Of a stretch of 64,000 bases of DNA, positions 21,727-34,046 are shown piece by piece. Below the pieces are notes generated by a model. It did not search any database. It saw only the letters and a list, made by a program, of their open reading frames with translations, and was not told the origin of the DNA. Origin of the DNA: Hymenochaete sp. R1 (lineage: Eukaryota > Basidiomycota > Agaricomycetes > Hymenochaetales > Hymenochaetaceae). The stretch is taken from contig JAFREE010000043.1 in assembly GCA_019400425.1 (NCBI GenBank), positions 62,001-126,000 of the forward strand, read 5' to 3'. The translations under genes and the position numbers were made by a program. Every line of letters begins with the position of its first letter. Position 1 is the first letter of the stretch.

Positions 21727-24700
21727 ATGCGCACTCGTCGCGCATGGCATCAACAAGCTCTAAAAGTACTATTATGTGGTCTTGAACTCTCACTGTGGGG
21801 GGTAGTCTTCGAAACCGGTGGCATGCACGTAGAGGCTAGGAGCTGGACGTCCCAGCATAAGCTCGATGCTAGGGAGCAGACAAGAGAACTATGGAATCAC
21901 GGCTTTAACAGCTATATGCATAACGGTACGTGCCTCTTGGTGAAGGCAAGACAATACACTGACCCGTCCCTAGCTTTCCCTCTGGACGAAGTAAGTATTC
22001 GCCAGCCAGCTCAGCGCGTTGGTTGAGCACGCTAAAACCAGTTATAGCTCATGCCACTATCGTGTACGGGAAAAGGCCCCGACTGGGGGAATCCGTGAGT
22101 GAGATCTCATTTTCTACAGTTGCTTCATGTCTCCAGCTGAACTCATACGCAGGAATAATTATGCCCACAATGATGTGGCAGGAAACTTTTCTCTCACATT
22201 AGTCGATGTCTTGGACACCTTCGTCGTCTTGGGAAACGAAACGGGCTTTTCGGAAGCTGTTCATAATGTCATAGACTGGGTATCTTTCGACGTCAACACT
22301 CGACCACAAGTATTTGAAACGACAATTCGAGTGTTGGGGGGATTATTATCCGGTCATATTTTTGCAGCCGATAGTAAAAGCAAGTTCTATCTGGTCAGCT
22401 CTGTCCTTAATCGTAAGGTACAATAATTACTCATATTCTTTTCAAATTCTTTAGCCTTGGTATCGTGGCCAGCTTCTTGATTTAGCATACGACTTGGGGG
22501 AGCGAATGCTTCCAGCCTTCAACACACCTACGGGTATGCCGTACGCGAGAGTAAGTTCGAATGGAAATGGTAGTCATGAAATCGATCAATTGTTTCATTC
22601 AGATAAACCTAAGACACGGTGTGAGCCCTGGAGAATCGCATGACACGTGTGAGAATACTACCATATCTGCTTCGAACCATGTTGAATTCTTTTGCAGGTA
22701 CCGCCGGAGCAGGATCTCTAATACTTGAATTCGGTACATTAAGTAGACTGACAGGTGATACAAGGTTCGAGCGCGCAGCGTATAAGGCTTTCTTCGCGTT
22801 ATGGAATAGGAAATCCGATATTGGATTGGTCGGTGAGCTACGTATAATTTTGAATTGCTCAAGACACTTATTTGGAACGGCAGGGAATACTGTAAACCAT
22901 TTCTCAGGGGTACGATTCTCATTTTCTCGATTACAATGATTTAAATTTGCTCATTTCCGTGGAGAAATGGCTCTTCCCTGAAGTCACCGGGATAGGTGCT
23001 GGTATTGATTCGTTCTTTGAATACGCATTCAAATGGTTCGTTCTAAGTGGTGAGTGCCAGTTCTACATTTGAGCTCGGACATTGACTTTTGGGCCACAGG
23101 AGAAGTCGAATTTCTTGACGTATGGCATGAAGCTTATGCTGCCATCATGCGGTACTCGAGGGGGGTAGATGGCTTCTGGGTTAGTGAGTCAATCGTCGGC
23201 TAAGATTTCATTTTTGAAGGTAGTACCAGTTTAGACCTGTCAGCATACATTCCGGAGACGCTGTGTATAACACCGTAGACTCGTTATCCGCATTTTGGCC
23301 AGGTTAGTAACCGTCTTTCTTCTGTTCCCAGCAACAAATAACGTTCCTGCCTCGGCCTATAGGCTTGCAAGTTTTGGCTGGCGATATCGAAAATGCCATC
23401 AAATCTCATCTCATATGTGAGAGTTAGGTTCCTTTAGTTTCTACTAATATTGCTGATTTATTTCAGATTGGAATCTCTGGAAACGGCATTCTGGATTACC
23501 AGAAGTGTGGGACATCAAATATATGCAAGCAGTTGCAACCCAGTTCCCTCTCCGGCCGGAATTTGTAGAGTCCACCTACTACTTATACAGGGTTTGTTAT
23601 CGCTCATCAATTCCGTAGGGAAAATGCTAACGTAATGATCAGGCAACTAAAGATTCATTTTATCTGGACGTTGGAGAACGTATTCTACATGACTTATCGG
23701 CCCGATCCAGAGTACCATGTGGTCTATGTGGTATAATGGACTTGAGAATTAATAAACGGGACGATAGAATGGAGTCATTCGTGTTATCAGAGACTTTGAA
23801 GGTCAGATTACACTGTCATTACTGCAACAGGAGCTAAAAAAAACTGCAGTACCTTTTCCTTCTCTTCGACGATGAGAATCCACTCCATAAGGACGATTCG
23901 AATTTCGTGTTCACGACAGAAGGTCACATACTGACGCTAAACTCGAGCCACTTGAAGCCTTTGTCACACGTCCGCAGGAAACTGAGGCGGTCCGAGGATT
24001 TACAGTGTCCTGCCTATGAGCCAATGCATCTAGGTTTACATGAAGAGAAGCAGGGTTATACTGGCCTTACAACTGGTATCCTGTTTCGACCTGACATTGA
24101 TTATGCGAGAGTCCTTGTTGGTACCGCTTCAAGTGACGAGGAAGAACTATGGTGGTCTCGTTACGGAACTTGCGATGTTCCCACCGACGACTTTTACGTG
24201 CGTCATCTTATCACCGAATTTTCTTATGTAACTAATCGTTGCACCAGTCCTATGATTTCATTCTATCTGCGGATGGAACACCTGTGCCGGAAGACTTGAG
24301 CCCGAATCTGCGAAAAATCTACGAAGTTGACGATGGTTTTGTACTTCAGAATGTGACAGGCATTCGAGCGCATATAGTCACTCGACTAGATGGAAAGGGG
24401 TATGATGTTGTCAAACGTATGTATGGCTTGCATCTTGCTCGCTCATTCTGCTTATTTCTTGCATGCAGTGGCTCAATACCCTGTTCGCCGCGGACAGCTT
24501 GTCTACGTTAACGACTCCGCACTTCGGCTTTTTTCAGACTCCCAACAAGAAGTTGATGCTGAAGGGTTTCCTTTGAAACGCGCTCGCGATGTACCATTAA
24601 GATTTTATCTCAGCGCTGAACCCTCCTTAAATATCCAACCGGTCGACGGTGGCGCCGACATGGATTTCACAACTGTTTCCTACTCGGCTTCATTCGGTGC

Positions 24701-25241
24701 CGATCCATTCTTAGAACCTCGTTTCACGTCTGGTGCCGGCCCTGGAATAGGAAGTCGTGTTGTTCTCGTACCCACAAACGAGCTGGGATGCACAGTTTAT
24801 AATCTCGATGAAGCCGCGGCGGTTCTCGACTCCGTTGTGCTCGTGCACCGTGGCCAGTGCACATTCATAGAGAAACTTGCCTTTGCGAGAAGAGCTGGTG
24901 CAAGGGGCGTTGTGGTCATCAGTGATGATGACATTCCGATCAATCCCTCTGCAGACGCGTCCGAAGTAGAGACATTCGCTGCCAATGGTTTGGGAGATGC
25001 GGCTCTGGTCATTGTTACACGCTCAGCGGGCCTCGAACTGATGAAGCTTTTCCATGCATCAGAATCTCAAGCAGGAGGTGCTGATATATTTATAATAGTG
25101 GAACCAGAAGGTCAATCCGGGAGGACGGAGACGTCTGGAACAAGATCAAAAGTCACTCAGTCCGAAGGGAAGGTTCCCTCCACGAGTAAGGTCCTATACC
25201 TCAATGGGCATCCGCTCCTAAACACTAGACTCCTTGTTTAA
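21727..25241 (+). CDS. EDEM-like GH47 alpha-mannosidase with C-terminal PA domain
   Basis: ER mannosidase-like protein that marks misfolded glycoproteins for degradation (ERAD). ATG at 21727; residues about 11-30 (LKVLLCGLELSLWGVVFE) form a signal anchor. About 15 short introns; checked junctions give REQTRELWNHGFNSYMHN, AFPLDE, LMPLSCTGKGPDWGNP, NNYAHNDVAGNFSLTLVDVL, then VFETTIRVLGGLLSGH, PWYRGQLLDLAYDLGERMLP, ESHDTCTAGAGSLILEFGTL. These are the GH47/EDEM signature blocks. After the catalytic domain comes FTTEGHIL, then a protease-associated (PA) domain: CTVYNLDEAAAVLDSVVLVH, RGQCTFIEKLAFARRAGARG, VVVISDDD. Estimated length about 900 aa, stop TAA 25239-25241. The PA fusion resembles EDEM3. 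No KDEL-type tail is visible. Confidence 0.92.
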
Positions 25242-25595
25242 CTTGTAATATATTATTTCTTATTCTTGCATCTGCTTTGACGTTGCTCTACACTAATATT
25301 ATGAGAATCGTGAGCGTTTCACGGATACTTCGAGACAGACTCAAAATAGCATGTCTACAAGTAAAACCAGACCAGATCAAAAAGGTAAATCTTGGTTGAC
25401 AGCACTGCACTGCAAGGCCTCTATGAATAGTTTTATTCGATATAGGAAATCCGAGTTCTACAGAAAAATAACCGGAGTCATACAATCCATATCCACTGAA
25501 GCGGGAGCGTAACAACGCACAAATCAAGAAATTGAAGGAAGGAGCAGAGACAATAGATATTTAAGTCGACCGACCTGGCGAAGGTTTTGGATGAC
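25242..25595. other. Convergent intergenic region, EDEM-like gene and APRT
   Basis: About 350 bp between two facing stop codons. It holds both 3' UTRs. A/T-rich, with no repeat, RNA gene or supported open frame seen. Confidence 0.5.
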
Positions 25596-26405
25596 CTATT
25601 TCGAGGATGTGTCCTTAATTTCTTTAAGCTGGGAAGCTTGGTCGGACGTGGTGACCTCGGGGTACTCATCGTCTGCTTGGATTATCGAATAACACGGAGC
25701 ATCCAGCTGCTCATGCCCCTTCAAGCTCGGGAGCCCAATTACAAAAAGGTATCCAACAGTCTTAGCACCACGTTTTGAAACTAGCTCTCCGGCAGCTTTC
25801 GCTGAGCCACCTGTCATCAAAAGAGACAAGAAAGGGTTTTAGCAACATGATATGCATATAGAGGCTTGAACAAACGCACCTGTTGCAATCAGATCATCAA
25901 CTATTAGCACATTTTGTCCTTCTTGGATGCTATCAATCTGCATTTCGAAAGTATCCTATTCACAGAGGATAAGCATACATCGATTCTTCCACGCTAGTGC
26001 GCGATATGCTTACAACGCCGTACTCCTTCTCGTAGAGTGCTTGGACGCATTCTCCTGGGAGCTTGCCAACCTTGCGTACAGGAACAAAAGCCGCCCCGAG
26101 GCGAAGGGCAAGAATAGGTCCGATCAGGAATCCGCGAGCATCGAGACCAACAACAGCGTCTATCTTTCCTATATTATCACCCCGCGAGAGTCGAGGGATG
26201 ATCGTGGAGGTGATGTGATAGAGGAAGTGGGTAATGAGTGTCTCAAATGCAACTGGATTGCGAAGGATGGGGAGAAAGTCGAGGAAGGTAATTCCCTACA
26301 ATGAGCATTTAGTTTAGTCAAATTAGCTTTAAACATGTCTTTCACCTTCTTAGGCACGTCTGGGTGTACCCCGAGATGGCTTTTGAGGAGGGCAACGTCG
26401 GACAT
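25596..26405 (-). CDS. APT1: Adenine phosphoribosyltransferase
   Basis: Cytosolic purine-salvage enzyme (EC 2.4.2.7) converting adenine and PRPP to AMP. ATG at 26405 opens MSDVALLKSHLGVHPDVPKK. The next exon gives GITFLDFLPILRNPVAFETL and DAVVGLDARGFLIGPILALR, the family's substrate-binding region, then PVRKVGKLPGECVQALYEKE. The PRPP-binding loop is VLIVDDLIATG followed directly, across a short intron, by GSAKAAGELVSKRGAKTVG. The C-terminus is a short charged tail ending DTSSK at 25596. Length about 210 aa, slightly longer than typical because of the tail. Intact. Confidence 0.95.
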
Positions 26406-26823
26406 AACACGGTTGTACGTTAGAGGCAAATAGATGCGTAAGTCGAAGCAGCGTCAGTAGTCTTTTTATCCTTTCGGTCACGAGTCGCGCTAGTTTCGGT
26501 TCATAATTTTTACTACTTGCAAATATTAATGGCGTGCATGAGACACGAGACGCATCAACATGCATATGTCACCATTACATTCAAGTCTGTATTAGTGCAC
26601 GCAAAATGTCACTACCTGTTCCAGCATGAATGTTGGTTTCGAGATAACATCCAACGAAAATAAGGAAGAACACCCTCTATGCATCGTGCTTTGCACGCTA
26701 GAATTCCTTCAAGCTCCAATTAACCATCCCATCAGTCATAGTTGCTCGGCATGAAAGCGCATATATTCATGTAGTGCAAAGAACATAACAAATGAATGAA
26801 CGAAAAAGTACAACAACACGTGC
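26406..26823. other. Region between RPS1 3' end and APRT start
   Basis: About 420 bp carrying the RPS1 3' UTR and the APRT promoter, both minus strand. No repeat, RNA gene or supported open frame seen. Confidence 0.45.
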
Positions 26824-27831
26824 TTATACAGACTCCTGGATCTCCGGCTCCTTGAACTCTTTCGCAACCTTCGTCCCAGTCTCCTGTGTAAAAAAGAAAA
26901 CCGAGTCAGTTTCTCACATAACTTACACTCACGAGGAGGAAAACGCACATCTGTCGACTCGCCGTGTAGTTCCATCAACTTCGACATGTCGAACTTCGGA
27001 GCCTTGATGATCTTCGCCTTGCGAATATAGACATTTTGAAGGGGGTAGATGGAGCGAGTCGCCTTCTCAATCTCACGGCCAATAGCTTCAGGGATGAATT
27101 TTTGTACGAGTTCCTTCAAGTCCACCGACGAAGCCTCCCGAGTCATGATCTCGAACATCTTTTTCCGGATCTCACGCACTTGCGAGGACTTTGCGTACGT
27201 GGTCTTCTTCACCTGGGTTGGTCTGCGCTTCGTGAAGGCAATAGCGAACAGTCGGAGAAGGTAGCCATCACTCGTCTTAACGTCGACGTGAGCCTCAATG
27301 AGCGTTTGCCATTTGCGTACAAGGGAACGGAGTTTATCGGAAGTGAAGTCCATGCCGTGGAAATTAGTGAGGCAGTTTCGTCCTTGGATTTCGTCAATCC
27401 GAAGACGAATCTTGCGAAAAGCCTGCTCCTCATCCTTCTGCAGATCACCAAGGGATACGCTGACAATACGACCCTTTAACGAATCGTTGGCATTTTCTGT
27501 CATAAATCATGTATTGTCAATCTGTGCTCAGGGATGAGAACTTAAACGCGAACGCACTCAAGCCTTGAGACCTGTTCGCAAGGGTTTTGCCAACATTCCG
27601 GACATCGAACATAGAGGGCGCCTTGATATCATACCAGTCTGAAGACACCCTTGAGCATTCTGTTTGCTACAGTCGAAACCAGTATCATTACTCACCTTTG
27701 CGAGAGAAGGGGTCGACAACCTTCTTCTTGATACCCTTCTTGCCTTTCGAGAGCCTCTTATTCTAAGCAAAAATTTTCAGAACGATATCAAAAGAGAGTT
27801 TAACAACGATCCTCACTTTGCCGACAGCCAT
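26824..27831 (-). CDS. RPS1: 40S ribosomal protein S1 (eS1, RPS3A)
   Basis: Small-subunit protein near the mRNA exit. ATG at 27831; exon 1 encodes only MAVGK, followed by [20 protein letters not shown], then [20 protein letters not shown] and a large exon with [40 protein letters not shown], and [20 protein letters not shown]. The last exon is the short tail [18 protein letters not shown] with TAA at 26824-26826. Length about 255 aa, matching eS1. The gene is divergent from ATG10 with 280 bp between start codons. Confidence 0.97.
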
Positions 27832-28111
27832 GGTAATTTGAGGATGTTGAGGTTGCTCGCCGCGTTGAGGATATCGAGAACGATCTGGTCTTGATAATAC
27901 TGGCGAAAAGATCAGCACCTGCTTTATTTGGTATGTGCTATATAGCCAACTCGAATAAGCAAGTCACGCGCGCTTGAATCCCTTATCCTCACTGATGGTT
28001 TCACAGTTGGTCTGGAAATGACTAACAAAACGCACTTTTTTTAAATTGCACGACCAATCACCAAAAACATCAAAAACCCACTCCACACATCTAAAGTGCA
28101 TAGACAATGCC

Positions 28112-28880
28112 ATGGCCTCCTTCGTTTTCACTCGGGAACAGTTTGATCTGATGGCAAAAGAATTTGTCGACCGATGCACAACCTCAGGCAATCAAGCTTC
28201 CCTAGGCTGGTCGTGGAATGAGCACGCAGTGTGTCCATTTGCAGCCTTGGATCTTGTTTTCACTATTCAAAAGACTCAATTGTCAGTCTCATCCTAGACT
28301 TGGTTACCTTTCTCGAAGATGTCTAGCAATATCGAGAGACGAGACATCTTCCTCTGAAACGCTCTCTAGCGAACTTAGTGAAGATGCAGATTCTGCCGCA
28401 GTGCAAGTACTTCCCCAGTTCCAGTCCTTCGAAGTTTGGCAATACATCACATATTCGGCGACCTTCAAGGTACCTAGTTTCTTGTTTTCAGTCCACTCAA
28501 AGTGTGAGTTAGCTCCAAGTCTAAATGCTCCAGTGCTCTAGCTAAACGTATTCTTACAAGCTGGCTCCCCTTTACCGTTGGACTCAATTCTGCTTACATC
28601 TTTGTTCCATAGGGACGCGCTTCCTGCTGAAGCGGAGAAGACCGGATTCGCATTGCATGTTCCAAATCAGCCTTTTCCGATGCTTTCGCAATCTGAGCAT
28701 CCAGCCACTGGTATTCCATGCTGGTGTCTTCACCCCTGCGCAACGCAGAAAGCGCTTGGAGAGCTCATTCATGCGAACGGATTAGAAGCAGGGAATAGAA
28801 ACGGATCCCGACCTTTGGAACTTTGGTTGCTATTGGTCGGAAATGTCATCAACCTTAATCAACGTTTTTGTGCAGAATAG
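28112..28880 (+). CDS. ATG10: Ubiquitin-like-conjugating enzyme ATG10
   Basis: E2-like enzyme that joins Atg12 to Atg5 during autophagosome formation. ATG at 28112: MASFVFTREQFDLMAKEFVD. A 0-phase intron (GTGTGT..TGTCAG) joins WNEHA to SHPRLGYLSRRCLAISRD; a second (donor GTGAGT near 28503) joins VHSK to SGSPLPLDSILLTSLFHRD. The blocks SFEVWQYITYSATFKVPSF and PLPLDSI match the E2-like fold of Atg10. The catalytic motif is CWCLHPCATQKALGEL, with the active cysteine in HPCxT, shared by Atg3 and Atg10. The protein is about 210 aa. An upstream CTG-like frame extension is not needed. Stop TAG 28878-28880. Confidence 0.86.
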
Positions 28881-29225
28881 TAGTGTATGTTAAAAATGAT
28901 TCAGTGAAGGAATGATGCTTTTTCTCTATTTTAGTGGAGGTAGGTCGAGTGGCCATATTTCACATGCTCCGCGTTGGACGCTTTGGCGATGCACACGGGT
29001 TAAAAGGAGGTTGAATTCGGGAGCAGCTTCCCCCTTGACGTTGTCCCCGACATTCTCATTACTCATCACTGAAACGCTCAGAAGTGAAGAAAGTTTTAGA
29101 ACAAGAACGCAAAAGCGTTAATTTGAAACACGATACACCACGAACTGATCGTACGATAACAAGAGCGTGCTATCGCCTAGCACGTCGGACGACTTTGGGG
29201 GTTATATAACTGAATCTTTTCACAT
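28881..29225 (+). promoter_or_regulatory. Upstream region of acetyl-CoA acetyltransferase, TATA at 29202-29209
   Basis: 345 bp after ATG10. A TTATATAA element lies only about 17 bp before the first ATG of the thiolase gene (29226). If it acts as a TATA box at normal spacing, many transcripts would start downstream of that ATG. No other feature seen. Confidence 0.4.
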
Positions 29226-30741
29226 ATGCTCGGTCTTCGCTCCCTCTCATCTTCCATCTTTGCTTCTTCCAGAGCACCATTCTCCCTCATCTACGTCAGA
29301 AAGATGGTGAGCTCCGGCATGAACGTCCTCGTCGCTAACACTGACAATAAGCTTCCTTAGTCTTCCACTCGTGAAGTCGTGATCGTCGCCGCCTCGCGCA
29401 CGCCTGTCGGCTCCCTGAACGGGTCTCTTAAGTCTTTGACGGCGCCCCAACTAGGTATCGTAGCTTTGAAGCATGCACTCGAAACGAGCAAAGTACCTCC
29501 AAATGAAGTGGAGGAGCTGTACATGGGCAATGTCGTCCAGGCTGGTGTCGGGCAATCACCAGCGCGTCAAGTAGCCCTCGGTGCAGGACTCAGCGAGACC
29601 AGTGATGCTACTACGATCAACAAAGTCTGCGCTAGCGGGATGAAATCGATTATGATCGCGGCCCAGAGCATCTCGTCTGGGTACAAGAATGTTGTTGCGG
29701 CTGGAGGAATGGAGAGCATGAGCAATGCCCCGTACGTCACCTTCAGTCTTTGAAACGGTTGTTTTTATTGATCAGAGGATTGTAGATTCCTTCTTCCTCG
29801 TGTAAACCCCCTATTTGGAAAGATTGAAGCCAAAGACTCACTTGAGATTGATGGCCTATTCGACGTCTACAATAAGTTTGCGATGGGCAACTGCGGCGAA
29901 GCTACGGCTGAGAAACACAACATTACTCGGGAGGAGCAAGACAGCCACGCCGTCGAGTCCTACAAGCGAGCTGCTAAGGCTTGGCAAGACGGTGCATTCG
30001 AAAAAGAAATCGCTGCCGTTACGATCAAGGGCAAGAAGGGTGATACCATTGTCAAGGAGGATGAAGAGTACAAGAAGGTTATCTTCGAAAAGATCCCTTC
30101 ACTCGCACCCACCTTCAAGAAGAATGGCGGCACTATCACTCCCGCCAATTCCTCAAACTTGAACGACGGTGCTTCGGCTCTCATTCTCATGTCGGCTGAG
30201 AAGGCCAAGGAGCTCGGAGTGACGCCGCTGGCTAAAATTATCTGTAAGTTTGATTGTTTAAGGTTTTCGCTATTGAATTAATACCATTTCTGCAGCGTAT
30301 GCTGATGCCGGTCTCGCTCCAATCGACTTCCCTATTGCACCCACTGTTGCTCTTCCCAAGGCGCTTCAATCCGCGAACTTAACGGTCAAGGACATCTCCC
30401 TCTTCGAGATCAACGAAGCGTTCTCTGTGGTCGTCCGGGCTGCCGAGAAGATTCTTAATATCCCTTCAGAAAAAATCAATGTAAATGGGTGAGTATTAAA
30501 AGTATCGACATTCTTTTATCCGCTAATTCTTCTCTAGCGGTGCTGTTGCTCTCGGACATGCCATTGGCAATTCTGGGGCTCGGATCATTGTGTCGCTCGT
30601 TCATGCTTTGAGGTCTGGACAGTATGGAGCAGCCGGTATCTGCAATGGTGTAAGTCATCTCTGTTATCAAGTCGGCCCGAAATGAGCTTATGTTTCTACC
30701 AGGGCGGAGCAGCGTCGGCATTGGTTATTCAAAAACTTTGA
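29226..30741 (+). CDS. ERG10: Acetyl-CoA C-acetyltransferase (thiolase II)
   Basis: Condenses two acetyl-CoA to acetoacetyl-CoA, or the reverse (EC 2.3.1.9), at the head of the sterol pathway or in ketone/lipid metabolism. Exon 1 encodes [20 protein letters not shown] followed by LIYVRKM, a mitochondrial-type presequence; after a GTGAGC..TTAG intron comes [20 protein letters not shown]. Active-site blocks: [18 protein letters not shown] (acyl cysteine), [27 protein letters not shown] (a variant of the usual GHPIGxSGAR), and [17 protein letters not shown]. Five introns, stop TGA 30739-30741. About 420 aa. A second ATG at the end of exon 1 (29304) would give a presequence-free cytosolic form. 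Confidence 0.93.
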
Positions 30742-31275
30742 TCGTCTTCCGGAACTTTTCATCAATTTGTATAGATATTCACTGCAATGACCACGAATTT
30801 ATGCCACATCAACAGCGTCCCAAAGACTATGCTTCAAGCATCGTAGTAAATTAGCACCCGCGGGCTGCTTATCTTCAAACGGCACTAAGCTCATGTAGCT
30901 TCGCTCTCACGGCGAAGAAGGGGCACGGGTTTCTTGCTTGTGTAATCAATAGTGTCAGGCTACGACAACAGCTTCCGCATCTACTCGAATAGAGCACATG
31001 GTCTGGAGACGTCCGCCTTATCAGCCCGTCTTGACGGTCTTCCGGTCCGCAAACTTCCACCTTCCAAGAAACTGCTCAAAGTTCCCAGCGCACTGCTCTA
31101 ACTTGCCCTGGCCCCGACGTGCACGAGACTTGGCACCAGCACATATGCCCTATCTATGCATATTTAGAAGTCATTCACACTGATCGAGGGATTCAATAAG
31201 TATAAATGCCCATAATCAAGGCCCACTCCAACTCACTCCTTGCCTCTTATCCTGGTTTCGCAGAGTATTCCGAAG
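30742..31275 (+). promoter_or_regulatory. Promoter region of the MFS transporter
   Basis: 534 bp. TATAAAT lies at 31201-31207, 70 bp before the ATG. Two GATA-factor-type cores on the minus strand, TTATCT at 30869-30874 and TTATCA at 31018-31023, fit nitrogen-catabolite regulation expected for an allantoate-permease-type transporter. Short motifs like these occur by chance, so this is a suggestion only. Confidence 0.4.
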
Positions 31276-33889
31276 ATGCCTACAGGTGAATCAGTGCTCA
31301 GCGTTGGACCCCCACCAGGCGCAGACTTGGAGGATAAAAAGGATGATATCTCACCAGTAGACGAGAAGGTTATCGACGCGGCTTCAACCCAATCAGTGAC
31401 CGATGGCGATGAGGCACTTGAACTTGTGGGGATGCGCCGTACGGCGCATTTCACCGAAGAAGAATACGCCAAGCTACGGAGGAAACTCGTACGGGGGCTC
31501 TTCACATTTCAAATATATAGGGCAACCACATTCTTAAGCTCTAACACAGGATTACACCATTCCTCCGCTATGTGCTGCCGTGTATTTCACACAGTTTTTG
31601 TAGGCTTAACTTTAATTTCTCTGACGAAATTTAATTCACTGATTTTGGTTTTTAGGGACAAAAACACACTGAACTATGCGAGGTATGAGTCTATCGTATC
31701 TATGCAAGAGGGACTCTTTTGAGGCTTTATAGTATCATGGGATTTCCTATCACCGGCCAAGTATATCAACTAATCAACTTTATGGGCGTCGTATTTGAAG
31801 TTGATGTGCAATCGTAGGAGTATAATCTCACAGCTCTGGCCTTTTACCTTGGTGAAGAGTGCTTCCCATTTGTTATACGATGAAAGTCATGCTCAGCTCT
31901 CGCCATCCCAATAGGATTCTTGATCTGGGAGTTTCCCACTGTTTACATTTCGCAGCGTCTGCGCCTTGCCAAGTATCTTGGTGAGCATATGTTTATTTCC
32001 CTTTGTGGTGTCGGATGCTGATATCGCCTAGGTGCCAACGTTATCTGCTGGGGCATCGTCCTAATACTCCAGGCCATACCAAATAGTTTTGGCCCAATTT
32101 TTTTCTTACGAATTTTGCTCGGTATTCGACCTTGTTAGCCGATCTTTATCAATACTAACGACTCTTTCAGGGATGCTCGAGAGCTGTGTAGCCCCTATCC
32201 TCATCCTCATCATCTCTATGTTCTATAAGAAGAATGAGCAGGTCAGATCCTGGTTGATACTGGCAATGATATATACTGAAGAATGCATACAGTCTCGACG
32301 AATTTCTTGGTTCTACGTAATGGTATGATCGATAGCTCGCCTGATTGATCTCATGCATAAATTTATATGGTATACAGAACGGCCTGACAAGCATTTTTGG
32401 CGGCTTTGTGGCATATGTTCGCCCTTTCCTGGACGGATTTTGTCTTCTAAGTATTAATCAATACTACCTTGCAGGGCATATCGTTCGACACACAGACCAA
32501 TTTCCCGCCCTATAAAATTCTTTTCATACTTCTTGGAGGCCTTGCGATAGTAGTTGGGATCTGCGTCCTTATCTGGCTTCCGGACTCACCAGTTCATGCG
32601 AGATTGCTGACCCGCGAAGAGCGGATTGCCGCCATTGAGCGCGTTCGAGACGATCAAGGCGGGACGGAAAACAAAACTATCAAGAAAGCACAAATAATCG
32701 AAGCGCTGACAGATATTAGGACTTGGCTGATAGTCATATCAACCCTCGTTAGTGAGTAATAATGTCCATCATCGCCGGCATTATATAACTTATTGTTAAT
32801 AGCAAGCATTCCGAATGGAGGGCTAAGCAACTGTAAGTTTTGCCTCTCTTTTTTGAGATGGATGTTTACTAATAGGAACCTGTACTTGTTTCGATTGTTA
32901 AGTTGGAGCTATTATTGTAAAGGTAAGGAAGAGCTATGTAGTCTTCCCGCGATCGAAACTGACACAATTTTAGAATTTCGGATACACGTATGTGATATAT
33001 TCTGGCACTTATCAGAGGTCATAAGTCTAAAACAAACTTTATGCAGAACAAAGCAAACACTCATCCTCGGTGCTCCTGGAGGAGCGATCGGAGCCTTTGC
33101 CACGTTATCGTTAGGATGGTACGCTGATAAGAAAGTACGTCTCGAAAGGGGTCAAATATGCAGGTGTTCACTGTTTATAGAACGAAAGAATGGTTCCTAT
33201 AGTCCTATCCATGATCCCAACCCTCATCGGAACTGTACGTCTCGATTCTTTACTATACGTATGCTTATTAATATACAAGAATAGGCTATGCTTATCGCAT
33301 TAAATGATTCTGGGAATAAAGGTGCACTGCTTTTTGGTGAGTAGCTACGCGTCTGTAGTATAGAATCCCACTTATGACTTTTCAAGCATACTGGATCATC
33401 GGATTCTATGGCTGTTCTTTGTCTCTCTTATATGCGTACAATGCCAGCAACACTGCAGGACACACAAAGAAAGTCACTATCAATGCAATGACACTGGCTT
33501 CATTTGGCCTCGGGAACATTATCGGAACAGAGACTTTCTTACCAAAAGATGCACCTGGTAAAGCTTTCAGCTGAAAGGCGACGAAGTCGACACTGATTCA
33601 AAGAATAGATTATCTTCCCGGAAAGATCTCTATACTTGTTCTGCTGGGATCCCAGTTTATACTATGCTTTATCATTCGATGGATCAATCTCCACCTCAAC
33701 AAGAAAAAGCGGGCTCATATTGCAGAATTGAAGAGGATGAATGATTGGTCCGACGAAGACGTCGCAAGGGAACGCGAGAGACATGCGTTTTTAGATTTGA
33801 CCGACCAGCAGTAAGCAGATACCATTATTTGATGTTTATGAATGTTCTGATGGCCTCCTAGGAACCCATACTTTGTGTATACCGCATGA
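31276..33889 (+). CDS. MFS transporter, anion:cation symporter (DAL5-like) family
   Basis: Twelve-span plasma-membrane permease of the family that takes up allantoate, nicotinate, pantothenate and similar organic anions. ATG at 31276 (31240 is a TTG). Reading frames look fragmentary, but splicing about 16 introns restores the family sequence: HFTEEEYAKLRRKL, DYTIPPLCAAVYFTQFLDKN, TLNYASIMGFPITGQEYNL, AIPIGFLIWEFPTVYISQRL, LLGMLESCVAPILILIISMF, FGGFVAYGISFDTQTNFPPY, LIWLPDSPVHARLLTREER, then SIPNGGLSNFGAIIVKNFGY, TLILGAPGGAIGAFATLSLG, NAMTLASFGLGNIIGTETF and the typical tail NPYFVYTA. Stop TGA 33887-33889. About 500 aa. Substrate cannot be read from sequence. Confidence 0.88.
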
Positions 33890-34046
33890 GTTGTCATACG
33901 ATTTTTTAAACGAGATTTTGAGAATACGTGTAGCGTTGTAACCTATTTCTAGAATGAGTTACGTAAACGAAAATGTCGATCATGTTCATTTGTTCAGTTC
34001 CGAGTCGAACTCCACCATCCACATTTTTTACTCTCTTCTACGTATT

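Noticed and set aside
31276..33889. MFS transporter as a pseudogene, because its unspliced frames are fragmentary
   Set aside because: Splicing with consensus short introns restores every family block in frame from the N-terminus to the NPYFVYTA tail.
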